This document shows, one piece after another, positions 1 to 11,059 of a stretch of DNA of 64,000 nucleotides. Numbering within the stretch: the stretch's first letter is position 1; each line of letters opens with the position of its first letter. The stretch spans positions 62,001 through 126,000 of the forward strand of contig JAIFAC010000127.1 of the NCBI GenBank assembly GCA_026545765.1, given 5' to 3'. The notes beneath the pieces were generated by a model, which did no database searches, was not told the DNA's origin, and saw only the letters and a program-made list of their open reading frames with translations. The stretch comes from Plantago major. Lineage: Eukaryota > Streptophyta > Magnoliopsida > Lamiales > Plantaginaceae. Both the position numbers and the translations under genes were made by a program.

Positions 1-163
1 CTATTCACAATTCAACTTAAAATGGGAAAAGAAAAAACTTTCTCACTTTAACTAAATTTTGATCTACTGTGATTCGTCTGATTGCCTTTACTATTTCATA
101 TTTTCCCGTCTAAATTAGGTCAAAGTCTAAAGTGAAGAAGAAGAAAAAAATTGAGCGAGTATT

Positions 164-412
164 CGATCATTGTCACATCGGTGCACAAACTCATCCTTAA
201 ATAATGATGATCGGATATGTAGCAGTACCTGAACTATATATCCTATTTAATTTTGAGCACGGATTAAAGTACCGCGTATAAAACTATCCGATCATTGTCA
301 CATCGGTGCACAAACTCATCCTTAAATAATAATGATCGGATATGTAGCAGTACCTGAACTATATATCCTATTTAATTTTGAGCACGGATTAAAGTACTGC
401 GTATAAAACTAT
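164..412. repeat. Tandem duplication, 2 x ~125 bp
   Basis: The unit beginning cgatcattgtcacatcggtg at 164 recurs at 289 and runs to about 412. The two copies differ at only a few bases (for example accgcg versus actgcg near the end), so the duplication is recent. No coding sense is seen in it. Confidence 0.93.
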
Positions 413-2641
413 GTATTTGACCAGTTTTTTTTAGATGGATGTACTTCAACAATTTATAAACATAGAAATATATATAGGGGAGAGGTGTAGGTAGTTGAAG
501 GATCAAAACTTTTAACCGCTTCCCCGTCACCCTTCCTTCTTACTTCCTCCGTCCCGCCCGATGTTTACCACTTTGATTTTTTTCAATTGATTATTTAATG
601 AATGTTAATTTTTATATAATGTTCAATTTTAAATAACGAACTTTGGGGGTCAAAGTTTCATTATATAAAAAATTAAACATTTTACATTCATGGCTTAAGA
701 TTAATTCAGAATAAAAAGCTGATCAAAAAGCTTTAAACATCAAATTTTATGAACTACAATATAAGTTGAAAGCACACCCTTCCTTCTTACAATATAAGTT
801 GAAAGCACAATTAACTTTTCCATCTCTTTCCATTTTAATTTCATTCGATTATCATCATCTGTTTTATATATTTCAGCATCATTATATCTCACTTTGACAT
901 TTTATGATTTGATAATGAGTAAACTGTGTTTCATAGAGTAACAACATAAATGATGTATGAATATTTTGTGTACTTGTGGAATTTTAATATATTACCTTGG
1001 AAATGGGCACGTGAGTATCGCGTGCTTTATTTGAAAGTGATTAGTACTAGCCATATATATCTAGTTCGGAGTCGGAGTAGTAGATATGATTATGAAGGAT
1101 TTACATTTACTTGTAAAAGTTATGCTTACGAAATTCCCAAATCCAAAGTTTGAAAGTATGGGCAAAAGCTTGCTGATTGCCTTTCGTGGTTGTTTCGTCA
1201 AGACTCGTGTAATGGAAATTTGACTTCTGCAGCTCACTGTATTTAATTTGTTGTTTGTTACATTGTTATATGTTTAGTCAAATAGTCAACATATAGATAT
1301 AAAATACAGGATCCACGACTTTTGGTCGCACAGTCGTATATATGGATCTGTTTGAGTTTGACAGTACTTATGTACTACCATAGCTAAACTGATTATTTTT
1401 TGGGGAGCTACCAATCACTACAGATTGGCCCCGTTTTTTTCATCAAGCCAAACTTGCTTTACGACGTTATCATCTACTACACAAATTTGCGTAATGTCGA
1501 ATATACCCTCTTTCACTATCTGTAGCTACAAGGAAATTTATGTCACGTGATAAGCTAGATAATAGCCATACCAGGCTATTATTATCACCTTCTTATTTTC
1601 AGAATCCTTTTTCCGGTGAAAACTTGCAATTTACCACTCAGGAAAAACCTTTTCCCCAAAATTTCCCCCAAATCTTCTACGAACAGTAATATGAGTCTGA
1701 GAATTTTTTAAATTCGAATATGTACTGTTGCTGTCTCTTTGCAAAATAACCCATTTTGCCTTTCTTTCACTCTTTCACTCATGATTCTCATTTACTCCCA
1801 CATCCAACCAAAAACAAATTCTCAGATCTGAGTTACTTCCTCAAAACCCATAACACCAATTTCCTTACTAATCTCCCCGGATTCTCCACTGCGTGTGAGG
1901 GCGGTCTGCCGGATCTGCGTTGACAACACAAAGGGACCACCGTCTCCAGCCGGACCTGGTTGAGTAGTAATCTCTGTTTATGTTTTACTTCCTCCGACCC
2001 GTCCGATGTTTCCCATTTTGACTTTTCTAGAACTATTTCAAATTGACTACTTAATCAATCTTCAACGAAGATGAATGTTAATTAAATTATATTAAACTTT
2101 TAGTGGAGAGTTTCATAATATAATTTTATTAAAAATTTACATTTCGCTTAAGCTTAATTCGTAGCCGAAATTTATCGAATCGTAAAAAAAAATTAAAATA
2201 TCTTTGATTTTATTTAGGAAGGATTTATTTCCATCTTCCTTTTCCAATCAAAATCTCTGAAGCTCTCTTGTTGAACTGGGACGAGCTATGTGGTATTTGG
2301 TATTCTTTTTGGGGGCATGAACTGTGATGTAAGTATAGTATATACTGTTAAATCATTTCAATGCCATTCCCGTGGATTTTATGGGATATGTGAGTCCATT
2401 TACTTAGCTTCATTTCTAAGGATGTGATTTAATTTGGGCAAAATGCTCTCTGTTATTAGTCTTCTTTTTTTTTTTAAATGAAAATTATGTAGTGACTAAT
2501 AAGAGTTCAGTTTTTAGATATGGTCCATCAAATTAAAGAAATGGGTCAATTTGTGTCACTATGTTCGGCGTTTTCTTTTGTATCATCAAATGCAAGTGTG
2601 GACATAATTTCAATCTTTTGGGACACTTTTATTTGGGGAAG
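413..2641. other. Intergenic; two MITE-like fragments, no gene seen
   Basis: No convincing reading frame. The stretches at 541-750 and 1,987-2,205 both begin acttcctccg and then follow a shared pattern (gatgttt, an AT-rich middle, tttcataatata, acattt, cttaag, taattc). This matches the complete MITE at 17,391-17,602 but the right terminus is missing in both. The pyrimidine-rich stretch 1,780-1,960 resembles a plant 5' leader, but no ORF follows it. Confidence 0.5.
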
Positions 2642-2689
2642 TTATGTTTTTAAAGAAATTAGTACATGAAAATAAGCCCGACAACAGTG

Positions 2690-3035
2690 CCCGGGGCATA
2701 CAATGCCCGAGACTTGATAAAAACAAAGCCCCACACGTAACGAAAAACAATGCCCGAGTCCGACACATACCAAAAAATGGAGCCCGCGCCCGACACTAAT
2801 ACCTATGGCTCGTGCCTGGAACACAACAGTAGTACTCATGCCCGACACTAGTGCCCGTGGTTTGTGCTCCAAACACAACAGTAATACACGTGCCCGAAAC
2901 ACAATAGTAGTACCCGTGTCCGACACTAGTGCCCGTGGTCCGTGCTCCAAACACAACAGTAATACACGTGCCCGAAACACAACAGTAGTACCCAAGCCCG
3001 ACACTAGTGCCCATGGGCCGTGTACGACACTATAA
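2690..3035. repeat. Minisatellite, 78-bp period, open in frame on both strands
   Basis: The motif ccgacactagtgccc starts at 2,842, 2,920 and 2,998, an exact 78-bp period. Inside each unit are shorter echoes built on gtgcccg-(a)acac. Because 78 is divisible by three, reading frames stay open through the array on both strands (minus 2,642-3,058, plus 2,805-3,035). Each encodes a 26-residue repeat, but no conserved domain is recognisable and there is no gene context. I treat it as a minisatellite, not a gene. Confidence 0.85.
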
Positions 3036-3099
3036 TGCTGGTACTTGAAGAAAAACAATGCCCATGCTCAACACTTGATAAACAATGTCCGACATTTTA

Positions 3100-6000
3100 A
3101 AAGAAATGTCGGTCCCCCAATATTTCTAGTCTCCAAAATAACAGTAAAAATAGTTCAATTGTTTCTTTTCAAAATTTTGAAATTGAAATTAGTCATGATC
3201 ATATACTCCACAAGATTTCGAATCATCCACGTGAAGTTCATTCTTCTTGCTTTGACGTGCAATAGTATTTGATTTTTAAATTTGGTTAAAAAAGTGTATG
3301 GGTTTGTTGATTTCCTTTTCTTCATTTTCTACTTGATTTTTATGACACTGGGTTCCTCTGGGGGCATGTTTTTTCTACACACGCACATTGACGTATGATT
3401 TTAAACATAGTTTTTAACATTCCTTTAATAAATAAGTAAGAACTCGATTCTATGTGATTGACATAGTAATATAACAGAGTTTATTAATGTTGTATGCAAA
3501 CATACCAACTATAAATAATGACTTGACATAGTTTTTAGTTGTTTGACATACATTTAACTAGCATTTGTATGGGGATGACAAAATATAATGTGTTGCTTCT
3601 CTCGTCCCGCATCACTGGATCAATTTCAATTTTGTTATTTTTTAATCTTTGTATGAATACAAATTGATTATAAATCATATCTAACAATGAATAAGTAATA
3701 CTATTTCATAATATAATTTTGTTAAATATTGAATTATTACACTGTTTATGTATAAAAGTAATCCGAGTTTAAAATTGAAAATAACTAATAAAAAAAGTGA
3801 ATATGAAAAATTGATCGGGACATATATATAATAGCTCAAGAATGAAATATATGAACCTTGGATAATTTTTTATGGCCACTAATGGTGCTTAATAATAATA
3901 TATTCAGAAACACGAGTGCATACCTTGGAACTGGTTTAGGGGAAGGGTTTATTTTTATTAATGTTAAAGTGGTGGTAGAATTTTTTTGTAATATCACTTT
4001 TGCCCAAAATGATCACGTGCAGGGTTACAAATGCAAGATTGTCAAAGTTTTGGGGCTAGCATGGGCCACGCCAAATCAACCAGTACTGCCCATTTTTTCG
4101 TTTACCAACTGCTACAACTGGTGTTACCAATTGGCAATCAGTAAGCCAGAATTTCTGAGTTAGTTCGATGCAAAAAGGCCCCGAAATCTGTACTGACTGG
4201 TAATAGAGCCGTCCGAAAATAATTAAAATAAATAATGATCAAATTAAGTTTGGAATTTTTTTTGCGATACAATATTACAATTACAATACATAGCCTTGGA
4301 CAAATTTTATCATCAACAAATCATTAATCACCAATCATTATCCATAAAGAGAAATTATTCACCAATCATTCTCCATACAGAGAAATTAATAACCCATTTC
4401 GGGATCGAACCTGTGACCTCTTGGGTACGGGATGTCTCAGCTTGTCACTCGGCTACAAACACTTTGACAGTAAGTTTGGAATTAAACACGTAGCTACGTA
4501 ATAGACAAACACTCAAATATATGTAATAGACTATAAACCACACGAAATGTTGTTTATTACTATTAAACTTAAAACCAACAAGATTTCGACTATGTGTAAT
4601 GTTACTAATATCATATGTCACTATAGCAATGGGGCCATACTGGAGACCACAATGAGCAGTTAAATTGAACTCGAAAAAATAAATCAATAGTATATCAAAG
4701 CAACTCTGAAACCAAAGACGCTGTTATGTAGATATGTAATGGACAAACACTCAAATCATTGTGTTTGCTAACATGACTTCAATCTTAATTAATGGGTGGA
4801 TATATGAACACACATTGATATAATATCAATCCATATTAAATCATGTTTAGTAGATATTAAAATTTGTATCATGGATTAAAAAACGACGAGAAGTATATTT
4901 GTACATGGGATAAATGTCAGATTCAAAATATGTGATTATATGCCGGCCCGGTGTATAAAGCACGGATTAGCTCGAATTTCACAATACAATACTAAACAAA
5001 TGTTAATGACTAATATGATTCACTATATTGATTTATCCAGCCTATTAAGGTATACTAATCTTGTTTTAAATGACTAAGTCATTAGTCGCGACAAAAAAAT
5101 ATATATATAGCTACCGAAAAACACATGGGATCCAAATGTTTCTTCAATCAATTATTATTACTTATTAGTATTCTGATGCATGCATGTATGACTTTAACAG
5201 TCAAAATAACCAAATTCAAATTAACCTTTCAGACATTAAGCAAAAAGAATCTGGATTAGCTTTTAGTATTCCTAATATCGTTCAAAGATTACCATCTTGC
5301 TCAATGACCAAATGATAGTAATGTTGGAGTGCACAACTGCACATAATTTACAATTTCTTAAAATAAAAATTGGAACGGTAGTACATTCTCCAAATTAAGC
5401 ATAATTTGTAGAGACACTTAAACCATCTAAAAGTGTTCCGATATGATATCTATAGGGACACTTTTCTACGTCTTTAAAAATAATTTTCCGTATAGTGTGT
5501 TATTGTGCTATTACCTCCGATTTGGATTAAGTTTTACATTTCATTTTCCCGATTTATTCTACTAGAGAAGAACATTAAAGGGACATGGAATCATTCGACC
5601 TTTCAAGGTTCCGGATAAGTTTCATTGTATGTTGTTCATTTGTAATTGTGCATGTATGGCATATAATCAAGAAAGTGAAAAAAATAATGCAGTTGAGACA
5701 ACAGAGCGAGCTTCTTTTTCCATGGCCGAAAAGTCAAGAAAACCATTTTAGTCCAATAGTCTTCTCACGTGCAACCTTTATTTACCAACTAGTAGTAGGC
5801 ATCTCTAAGATTAGAATAGCTAATCACTAACCTCTTCCGTTATTATCATTATTTATTTTGATATAGTTACACGTTAGGAACCCACTACGACCATTCTTGA
5901 GATGTACATTGCATCCATTTTAATTTCATACAGTAGTTTGTAAATCATCAAACCAACTAAATTGCACATATAATCAAACTCATTACATATACTCTCTCGC

Positions 6001-7050
6001 TATGTCCCACGAGCACTCCAATTTTACAATTTTAAGCGTCTATTTAATTTGTACGTGTCATTTTTAGAAAGATTATATGATTTTATATTCTTAAAGAGAT
6101 AGGTTAAAATTTCACATGTAATATACTATATTGTTATAATAATACTCTACTTATCTTTACGTATTCAAAATCAAAATGGACAAACTTAAGATTGACACCT
6201 AATACAATATGATATACTCAAACTTAATAGATATAACAAGATTACACTATGATAATTTATTTGAGTAATCAATAACGTCACGGCTATGATTAATTGTTTC
6301 GGATTCCTTTCAAAAGGTATTTTCCTGGAACGAGGTTCAGGGTGTTTTGCTGATTATTAAACTACTATATAATAGTACTATAAATTATTGCGAATATCAT
6401 TCAAGATACTTAAACATTTCTTTATTCACAAGTCAAGATACGTGATAGGTTTAATTATCACTCTTGTCGTTATAGTGAATTACTGATAATAAAAGATGAT
6501 AATGTTCGTTGAATTTGCTTACAATAGTCATTAATTTCGTCGTGACTGAGAAAAGAAGAACCTAAAAATAATACAATGCGGACAATGCAGTCATTCAACG
6601 GGACAATTCACAGTCTTCTGCGACGAAATGTATCAAATCCATTTATCCCGATCTCATTTGTATACTAAAAAGTTGGTGACTTTATGTGACCCTGTCCCTG
6701 AGATTGAAGGAGTTGATCAAAACGCTACTTTTCCACCGTGATCCAATATGATACACATTTTTTTGAAAATCTACTAATAAGAACACATTTCCTCATAAAA
6801 ACTTTCCTTAAAACTTTAAAGTTAATCGTGCTTAACTATAGAGCAACTTTAGAATTGATGACCACCCGTGAAATCTGTCAATGAACACATGAGTATGTAC
6901 AAAATGCGCATAAAATGATATACGCTTACATAAACGGCGCTATCATATGAGTTACCACGCATCACTTCTCGATTTGGAAGCCTACATGTCAGTTTTATAA
7001 GATTACTGTACTGAACAATTACTAGTGACACTAGCAAATACTCAATCTAT
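3100..7050. other. Intergenic, AT-rich, no gene recognised
   Basis: Only short spurious frames occur. Possible MITE remnants are at 3,600-3,820 (tcgtcccgcatcac at the left, gatcgggac at the right) and from about 5,993 (tactctctcgctatgtccc), but I could not fix both ends of either. Confidence 0.5.
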
Positions 7051-7056
7051 ATAGCT

Positions 7057-7382
7057 TGTGTTTGCAAATGCTTAAAAAAGTGCTTTTGGAAGAATCAAAA
7101 GTAGTTTTTTAGTGTTTTATATTACAACTTCAGAACTTCTCCTGAAAAAGCGAATCGCTTATAAGTTAAACAACTAAATAGTGCTTCTAACCGCCAAGTG
7201 TAGTAGCTTTTTTTCCATTTAAAATCAACTAATTAAATTAATTTTTGCAAACACTAAAACTTATGCTTTTACAACTTTAAGCTTCTTTTTGTATATTATA
7301 TCAAACACTAATAACTTTTTATTAAAATCAACTTTTAACAAAAGCAGACAAAAATGCACCAGTAAAATCATTTGCAAACACA
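7057..7382. mobile_element. Small non-autonomous DNA transposon with 14-bp TIRs
   Basis: The segment starts tgtgtttgcaaatg and ends catttgcaaacaca, a perfect 14-bp terminal inverted repeat enclosing 326 bp of AT-rich non-coding DNA. The size and the TIR type suggest a hAT-like MITE. A clean 8-bp target-site duplication is not visible (only atag is shared), so the superfamily is tentative. Confidence 0.6.
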
Positions 7383-7661
7383 CACATAGTATAATTCCTC
7401 TCGGAAGATTTATACACTAGGATACTTAAATCCCAAATCATATAGGAGCGTGGATGCGAAGCATAAGAGGTATATATGTAGAAATGTACATACACGCTCA
7501 AGGCTTTTAGCAGATTTAAAAAGTAAATTTATGAATAATGTGGTCAACGTCCGATAGTATCAGATAAACGTGATGTGTGTGATCTAATCATTGGTACTGT
7601 CACTTGCCCAATGAATTTAGTCGCTATTCCACTAGCGCTTGAAAATTTTCATCCTACATTA

Positions 7662-8455
7662 CGTGTGATTGATCTTAATACATAATTTTATTTGAATCAC
7701 TTGAATAAACTTCATAAAAATTTCAAATTCATAGATGAAAGTACATAGTTTAGTTAGAGATCATGAACCAATAGGCTGGTTCTACCCTCACAGCTTCACC
7801 TCCTCTCTTACATCGAACTTAGGTACATTCCACCATCTTGCAACTCTCCCATTTCACGACTTATACAAGTCACTCTTTGTAAACTAGAAGTAGCTCTTAA
7901 AAGTCGGTGACTCTTGCCAACTAGCTCCCAAAATCCTTCTCCAAGTATATGAAACTACTAGTCTACACCAAATAGTAACATCCAAGCAAACAACTAGCTC
8001 CCGAAATCCAAGTATATGAAACTACTAGTCTACCGCAATAGTAACAACCAAGCAAACAAACCTCGTCCACATCTAATTCTTTCTTGAAAATTGGGTTATT
8101 ACGTTCTATGTGATTGATCTTATTACTTACTAATTTCTTTCGAATCACTTGAATTAACTTTATAACGAATTCAAAATTCAGAAATGAAAGTCCGTTGTTT
8201 AGTTAGAGTTCATGAACAAATAGGAAGCTTCACCTCTTCTTGTACTTCCAACTTTCGTACATTCGGACCATGTCATGAGTTATGACTTCCACATTCTTAA
8301 GACTTTCAAGTCACCCTTGCAAATCTAGTTCTCAAAGTCACTCTTGTAAACTAGCTCCTCCTCCAAGTGTATGAAACTACTAGTCTACACATGTAGTAAC
8401 ATCCAAGCAACTAGTTTACACTAAAAAACCTCGTCCACATCTAATTCTTGCGTAA
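7662..8455. repeat. Diverged direct duplication (~445-bp offset) upstream of the ERF gene
   Basis: About 7,662-8,090 and 8,108-8,455 share the same order of blocks: gtgattgatctta, tcacttgaat.aactt, gaaagt, gtttagttagag.tcatgaac, gcttcacctc, gtatatgaaactactagt and cctcgtccacatctaattct. A shorter duplication of gaaactactagtctac and the following accaagcaaac lies inside the first copy. The block ends about 530 bp before the ERF start codon and may lie in its distal promoter. Confidence 0.75.
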
Positions 8456-8719
8456 TACTAGACACAGTTTGCACGAATAAAACCATGGAAGCAACGAGGA
8501 AACACACCTCTTCGTGGAAATTGGAAAACAATAGAGTCTGACTATGATACTGTCATGTGGACCATTATAGTCCAAAAACAAGTCACAAGAACCATGAAAG
8601 TGACACACATCATCAGCTATGTCCCAACTAAAAGTCCAAGGAAAAACTAAATTATCATCAAAGTCTCTTTCAGAGCCCACATATATGAATTCAATTCCAC
8701 TCATTCATCCTCTGTATTT

Positions 8720-8727
8720 GTATATAT
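8720..8727 (+). promoter_or_regulatory. Candidate TATA box for the ERF5-like gene
   Basis: gtatatatcc lies 260 bp before the ATG at 8,986. A second candidate, tatataat at 8,813-8,820, would give a leader of only about 140 nt. The sequence alone does not decide between them. Confidence 0.4.
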
Positions 8728-8778
8728 CCTCTCCAAAACGATGCTTCTTGCTTTCTTCCTTCTTCCACAGAAGCAGCC

Positions 8779-8877
8779 ATGAAAGATCCCAGATCAAGAA
8801 CTGTATTACCCGTATATAATCATCCTCTTCACTCCCTATTTTCCACTCAAGTAACAAAGAACAAAGATCAAGATTGA
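8779..8877 (+). CDS. Possible upstream ORF (32 codons) in the ERF leader
   Basis: An ATG in context agccATGaa opens a 32-codon frame that ends in TGA at 8,877, 108 nt before the main start codon. It would lie in the mRNA leader only if transcription starts from the TATA at about 8,720. If the TATA at about 8,813 is used, the ORF is not transcribed. The peptide begins MKDPRSRTV and is not a family I recognise. It could be chance. Confidence 0.3.
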   Translation: MKDPRSRTVLPVYNHPLHSLFSTQVTKNKDQD

Positions 8878-8985
8878 CCCATAAAAGAAACAGTACTTAA
8901 ACAGAGTCTTTGCCCTTCTCAAAACAGAAAAAAATTTGAGTCTTTAGCTTGTTGAAGCATTTTATCAAACAGTTCGTGAGCAAGA

Positions 8986-9840
8986 ATGGAGAACCAGTAC
9001 CTCCAAACCATAAACCAGCTCCTTTTCGACGATTACGCATTCGATCGAAACTATTGCTCCTCAGAATCCCAAATTTCAAGAACTTCAAGCATATCATCCT
9101 CCTCAAACTCCCAATTTTCACCGGATTTCACCTTCTCCACAAGCTTCGATTTTGAAGCAAACCCAGTGATGAACATGAGCTCACCAATGAATCCCACAAG
9201 GCAGAAAGTCAAACCTTCACTCAACATATCGATTCCACAAGCAAGCACTAAACCAGAGTGGCACCAAACGTTTCAATCGAATCCCAATCAGGAGCAATCG
9301 GGTAAAGGAAGCTCCGGGAGGCATTACAGAGGCGTTCGGCAGCGTCCGTGGGGCAAATTCGCGGCGGAGATTCGTGACCCCAATCGGAAAGGGACTAGGG
9401 TTTGGCTCGGAACGTTCGATCGAGCTGTAGATGCTGCAAAAGCTTACGATCGAGCTGCGTTTAAGCTCAGGGGGAGTAAGGCGATTTTGAATTTCCCGCT
9501 CGAAATTGGGAATTCGAATTCTTTGCCGGAGAAAGAGGTGGCGCAGCCGGTGGTCTGTTGCCGGAAAAGGGAGAGAGAGGATTTGGATGCAGAGAGAGAA
9601 AGTAGCAGTAAAGAATTTAAGAGGGAAAATGATGAAGAAGAAGAAGAACAGCAAAGTGTTGTTAAGATGGAAAATGAAGTAACGGCGGCAATGCCATTAA
9701 CGCCGTCGAGTTGGACGGCGGTTTGGGATTGTGGAGATGGGAAGGGGACTATCTTTGAGGTTCCGCCTTTGTCTCCGATATCTCCGCGTCAGGGTTTGAG
9801 TTATTTGAATCTCGGGATTAAGGTGGAGTACAAGTTCTAA
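8986..9840 (+). CDS. Ethylene-responsive transcription factor, AP2/ERF group IX (ERF5/6/104-like)
   Basis: This is a 284-residue intronless nuclear DNA-binding protein. One AP2/ERF domain spans residues 114-172, with the [18 protein letters not shown] core, WLGTFD and the AAFKLRG helix. Ala and Asp at the diagnostic positions of the beta-sheet (AAEIRD) mark the ERF rather than the DREB subfamily, so a GCC-box target is expected. The N-terminus (residues 6-16, [11 protein letters not shown]) resembles the hydrophobic/acidic start of group IX proteins. A basic CCRKRER stretch (191-197) may be a nuclear localisation signal, and an acidic run lies at 216-222. The C-terminal PPLSPISP (260-267) after a Trp-rich segment is the group IXb motif regarded as a MAP-kinase site in ERF5/6/104. 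The start is the first ATG of the long frame, in context agaATGg. Family knowledge implies a role in ethylene, jasmonate or defence signalling. That role is inference here. Confidence 0.96.
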   Translation: MENQYLQTINQLLFDDYAFDRNYCSSESQISRTSSISSSSNSQFSPDFTFSTSFDFEANPVMNMSSPMNPTRQKVKPSLNISIPQASTKPEWHQTFQSNPNQEQSGKGSSGRHYRGVRQRPWGKFAAEIRDPNRKGTRVWLGTFDRAVDAAKAYDRAAFKLRGSKAILNFPLEIGNSNSLPEKEVAQPVVCCRKREREDLDAERESSSKEFKRENDEEEEEQQSVVKMENEVTAAMPLTPSSWTAVWDCGDGKGTIFEVPPLSPISPRQGLSYLNLGIKVEYKF

Positions 9841-9866
9841 GTTCATTTTCGGGACTGCTTGAGTGA

Positions 9867-10016
9867 TAATTAAGGAGTTTGAAATGAAGTATTGAGGTCG
9901 AGTTTGAATACTGAAAAGTATAAGTAGGAAACTACTACGCGATGATAAGGAGTTTGAAATAAAGTTTCGAGATCGAGTTTAAAGATGGAAAAGTATAAGT
10001 AGAAAACTACTTGTAT
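9867..10016. repeat. 75-bp tandem duplication in the presumed ERF 3' UTR
   Basis: taaggagtttgaaat occurs at 9,871 and again at 9,946. Both copies go on through cgagttt.aa and gaaaagtataagtag.aaactact. The copies have diverged modestly. They lie just after the stop codon at 9,840 and so are probably transcribed. Confidence 0.75.
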
Positions 10017-10678
10017 ACGAGGATTAATAACGATCCTCATAAGAGAGGAGTTAGAAATGCACCTGACATTGTTCGGGGTGAAATACTGATTTTAGTAACT
10101 TAAGGGGATTAGTTAGTTATAGTTTAGTGTTTACTTGGGTGAGCTTATGTAAATATGTGAGAGTTAGTGTGGGATCTTGGCTTGATTTGTTTATTCCTTT
10201 TGTTTAGTGTTGGCACTTAGAAGTAAATCTTCTATGGAAGTAATAATTTTGTACGACTTTAGTCTCCAAGTAATGTGTATACTTGTATATCTTATCCTTT
10301 CTTGTACTTAAAAGAAATATATTACTCCCTTTATTTCTGAAAAAATGTTATAACTTTTTGTTTCCGGCATTTCACTAAAATTGTTACAATTTCCATTTAT
10401 TAAAACTAATTAAATAATAAAACTCTCTACCTTTCACTTTTTTTACAATATGACACTCATTTAATCTCTAATAATCATGGGGCCCACTTGTACTTTCTAT
10501 TTTTTTCTTAAAATTGCAAGAACAAATCAGAATAATTTTCTCCAAATTATGTAGTAAAATCTAAACCGATACAAGTTCATTATTAACCTGTCAACTTCAA
10601 TTATTTTTTCACCCAAGTTCTTCTCATTCAATCTTTCACATTTGAAAGTCATAAAAACCAGCTTGTTATTGAGAAACA
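10017..10678. other. ERF 3' flank and AT-rich spacer
   Basis: This probably holds the end of the ERF transcript. From about 10,325 the text attactccctttatttctg resembles one end of a Stowaway-like MITE, but I cannot find its partner end. No gene is seen. Confidence 0.4.
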
Positions 10679-10960
10679 GTGGCAGCAACTACAGTGGAGA
10701 ATTGTGTGATGATGCTTCTGAGCTTTAAAAATAAAAGTGTTTTGTTAGACATTCATCGACAATTCTCCTTTACGGATATGGTTGATTCGTTCAAAGGTAA
10801 GTGGTGCGATGTCAATATCAACAATGTGCGATTCAAATATTCCATTGAAAAGCGCTCTAATTGTTGTTTAAGGAATGAAGTTGATTTCAGAAACATGATT
10901 CTGCTTGCTAATATCTTATCTGTTGGCATACTTAACGTCGATGCATATAAGCATGGAACT
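10679..10960 (+). pseudogene. MULE (MuDR-like) N-terminal fragment, decayed
   Basis: The plus frame from 10,679 begins with GTG, not ATG, so no proper start is present. Residues 11-90 have the pattern of the plant MuDR-type N-terminal region: a hydrophobic strand, a FKGKW segment, VRFKYSIE, NCCLRNEVDFRNMILLA and a final strand LNVD. After about 10,945 the similarity stops and the sequence becomes a non-coding stretch with repeated gcatcgatg words (10,949-11,500). I call it a remnant of a Mutator-like transposase gene. The assignment rests on the motif pattern only. Confidence 0.4.
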
Positions 10961-11059
10961 TTCCCGCGTAACCAGCGCCATGCATCGCCACTTAGATGTC
11001 GATGCAAACACCATCGATGCGCCAGGCTGGTACGCATAAGTTCACATGTCTTCCAATGA

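Noticed and set aside
2642-3058. 138-codon minus-strand frame and overlapping plus frame
   Set aside because: Both are translations of a 78-bp minisatellite, with no domain, leader or conserved start.
3858-4163. 101-codon plus-strand frame
   Set aside because: No recognisable family, unremarkable composition, and no promoter or neighbouring gene; expected by chance in this much AT-rich DNA.
5585-5830. 81-codon frame with a hydrophobic segment
   Set aside because: The hydrophobic run is weak and there is no supporting context.
8949-9654. Overlapping frames on both strands of the first ERF gene
   Set aside because: Shadows of the ERF coding sequence in other frames, including one that starts at TTG.
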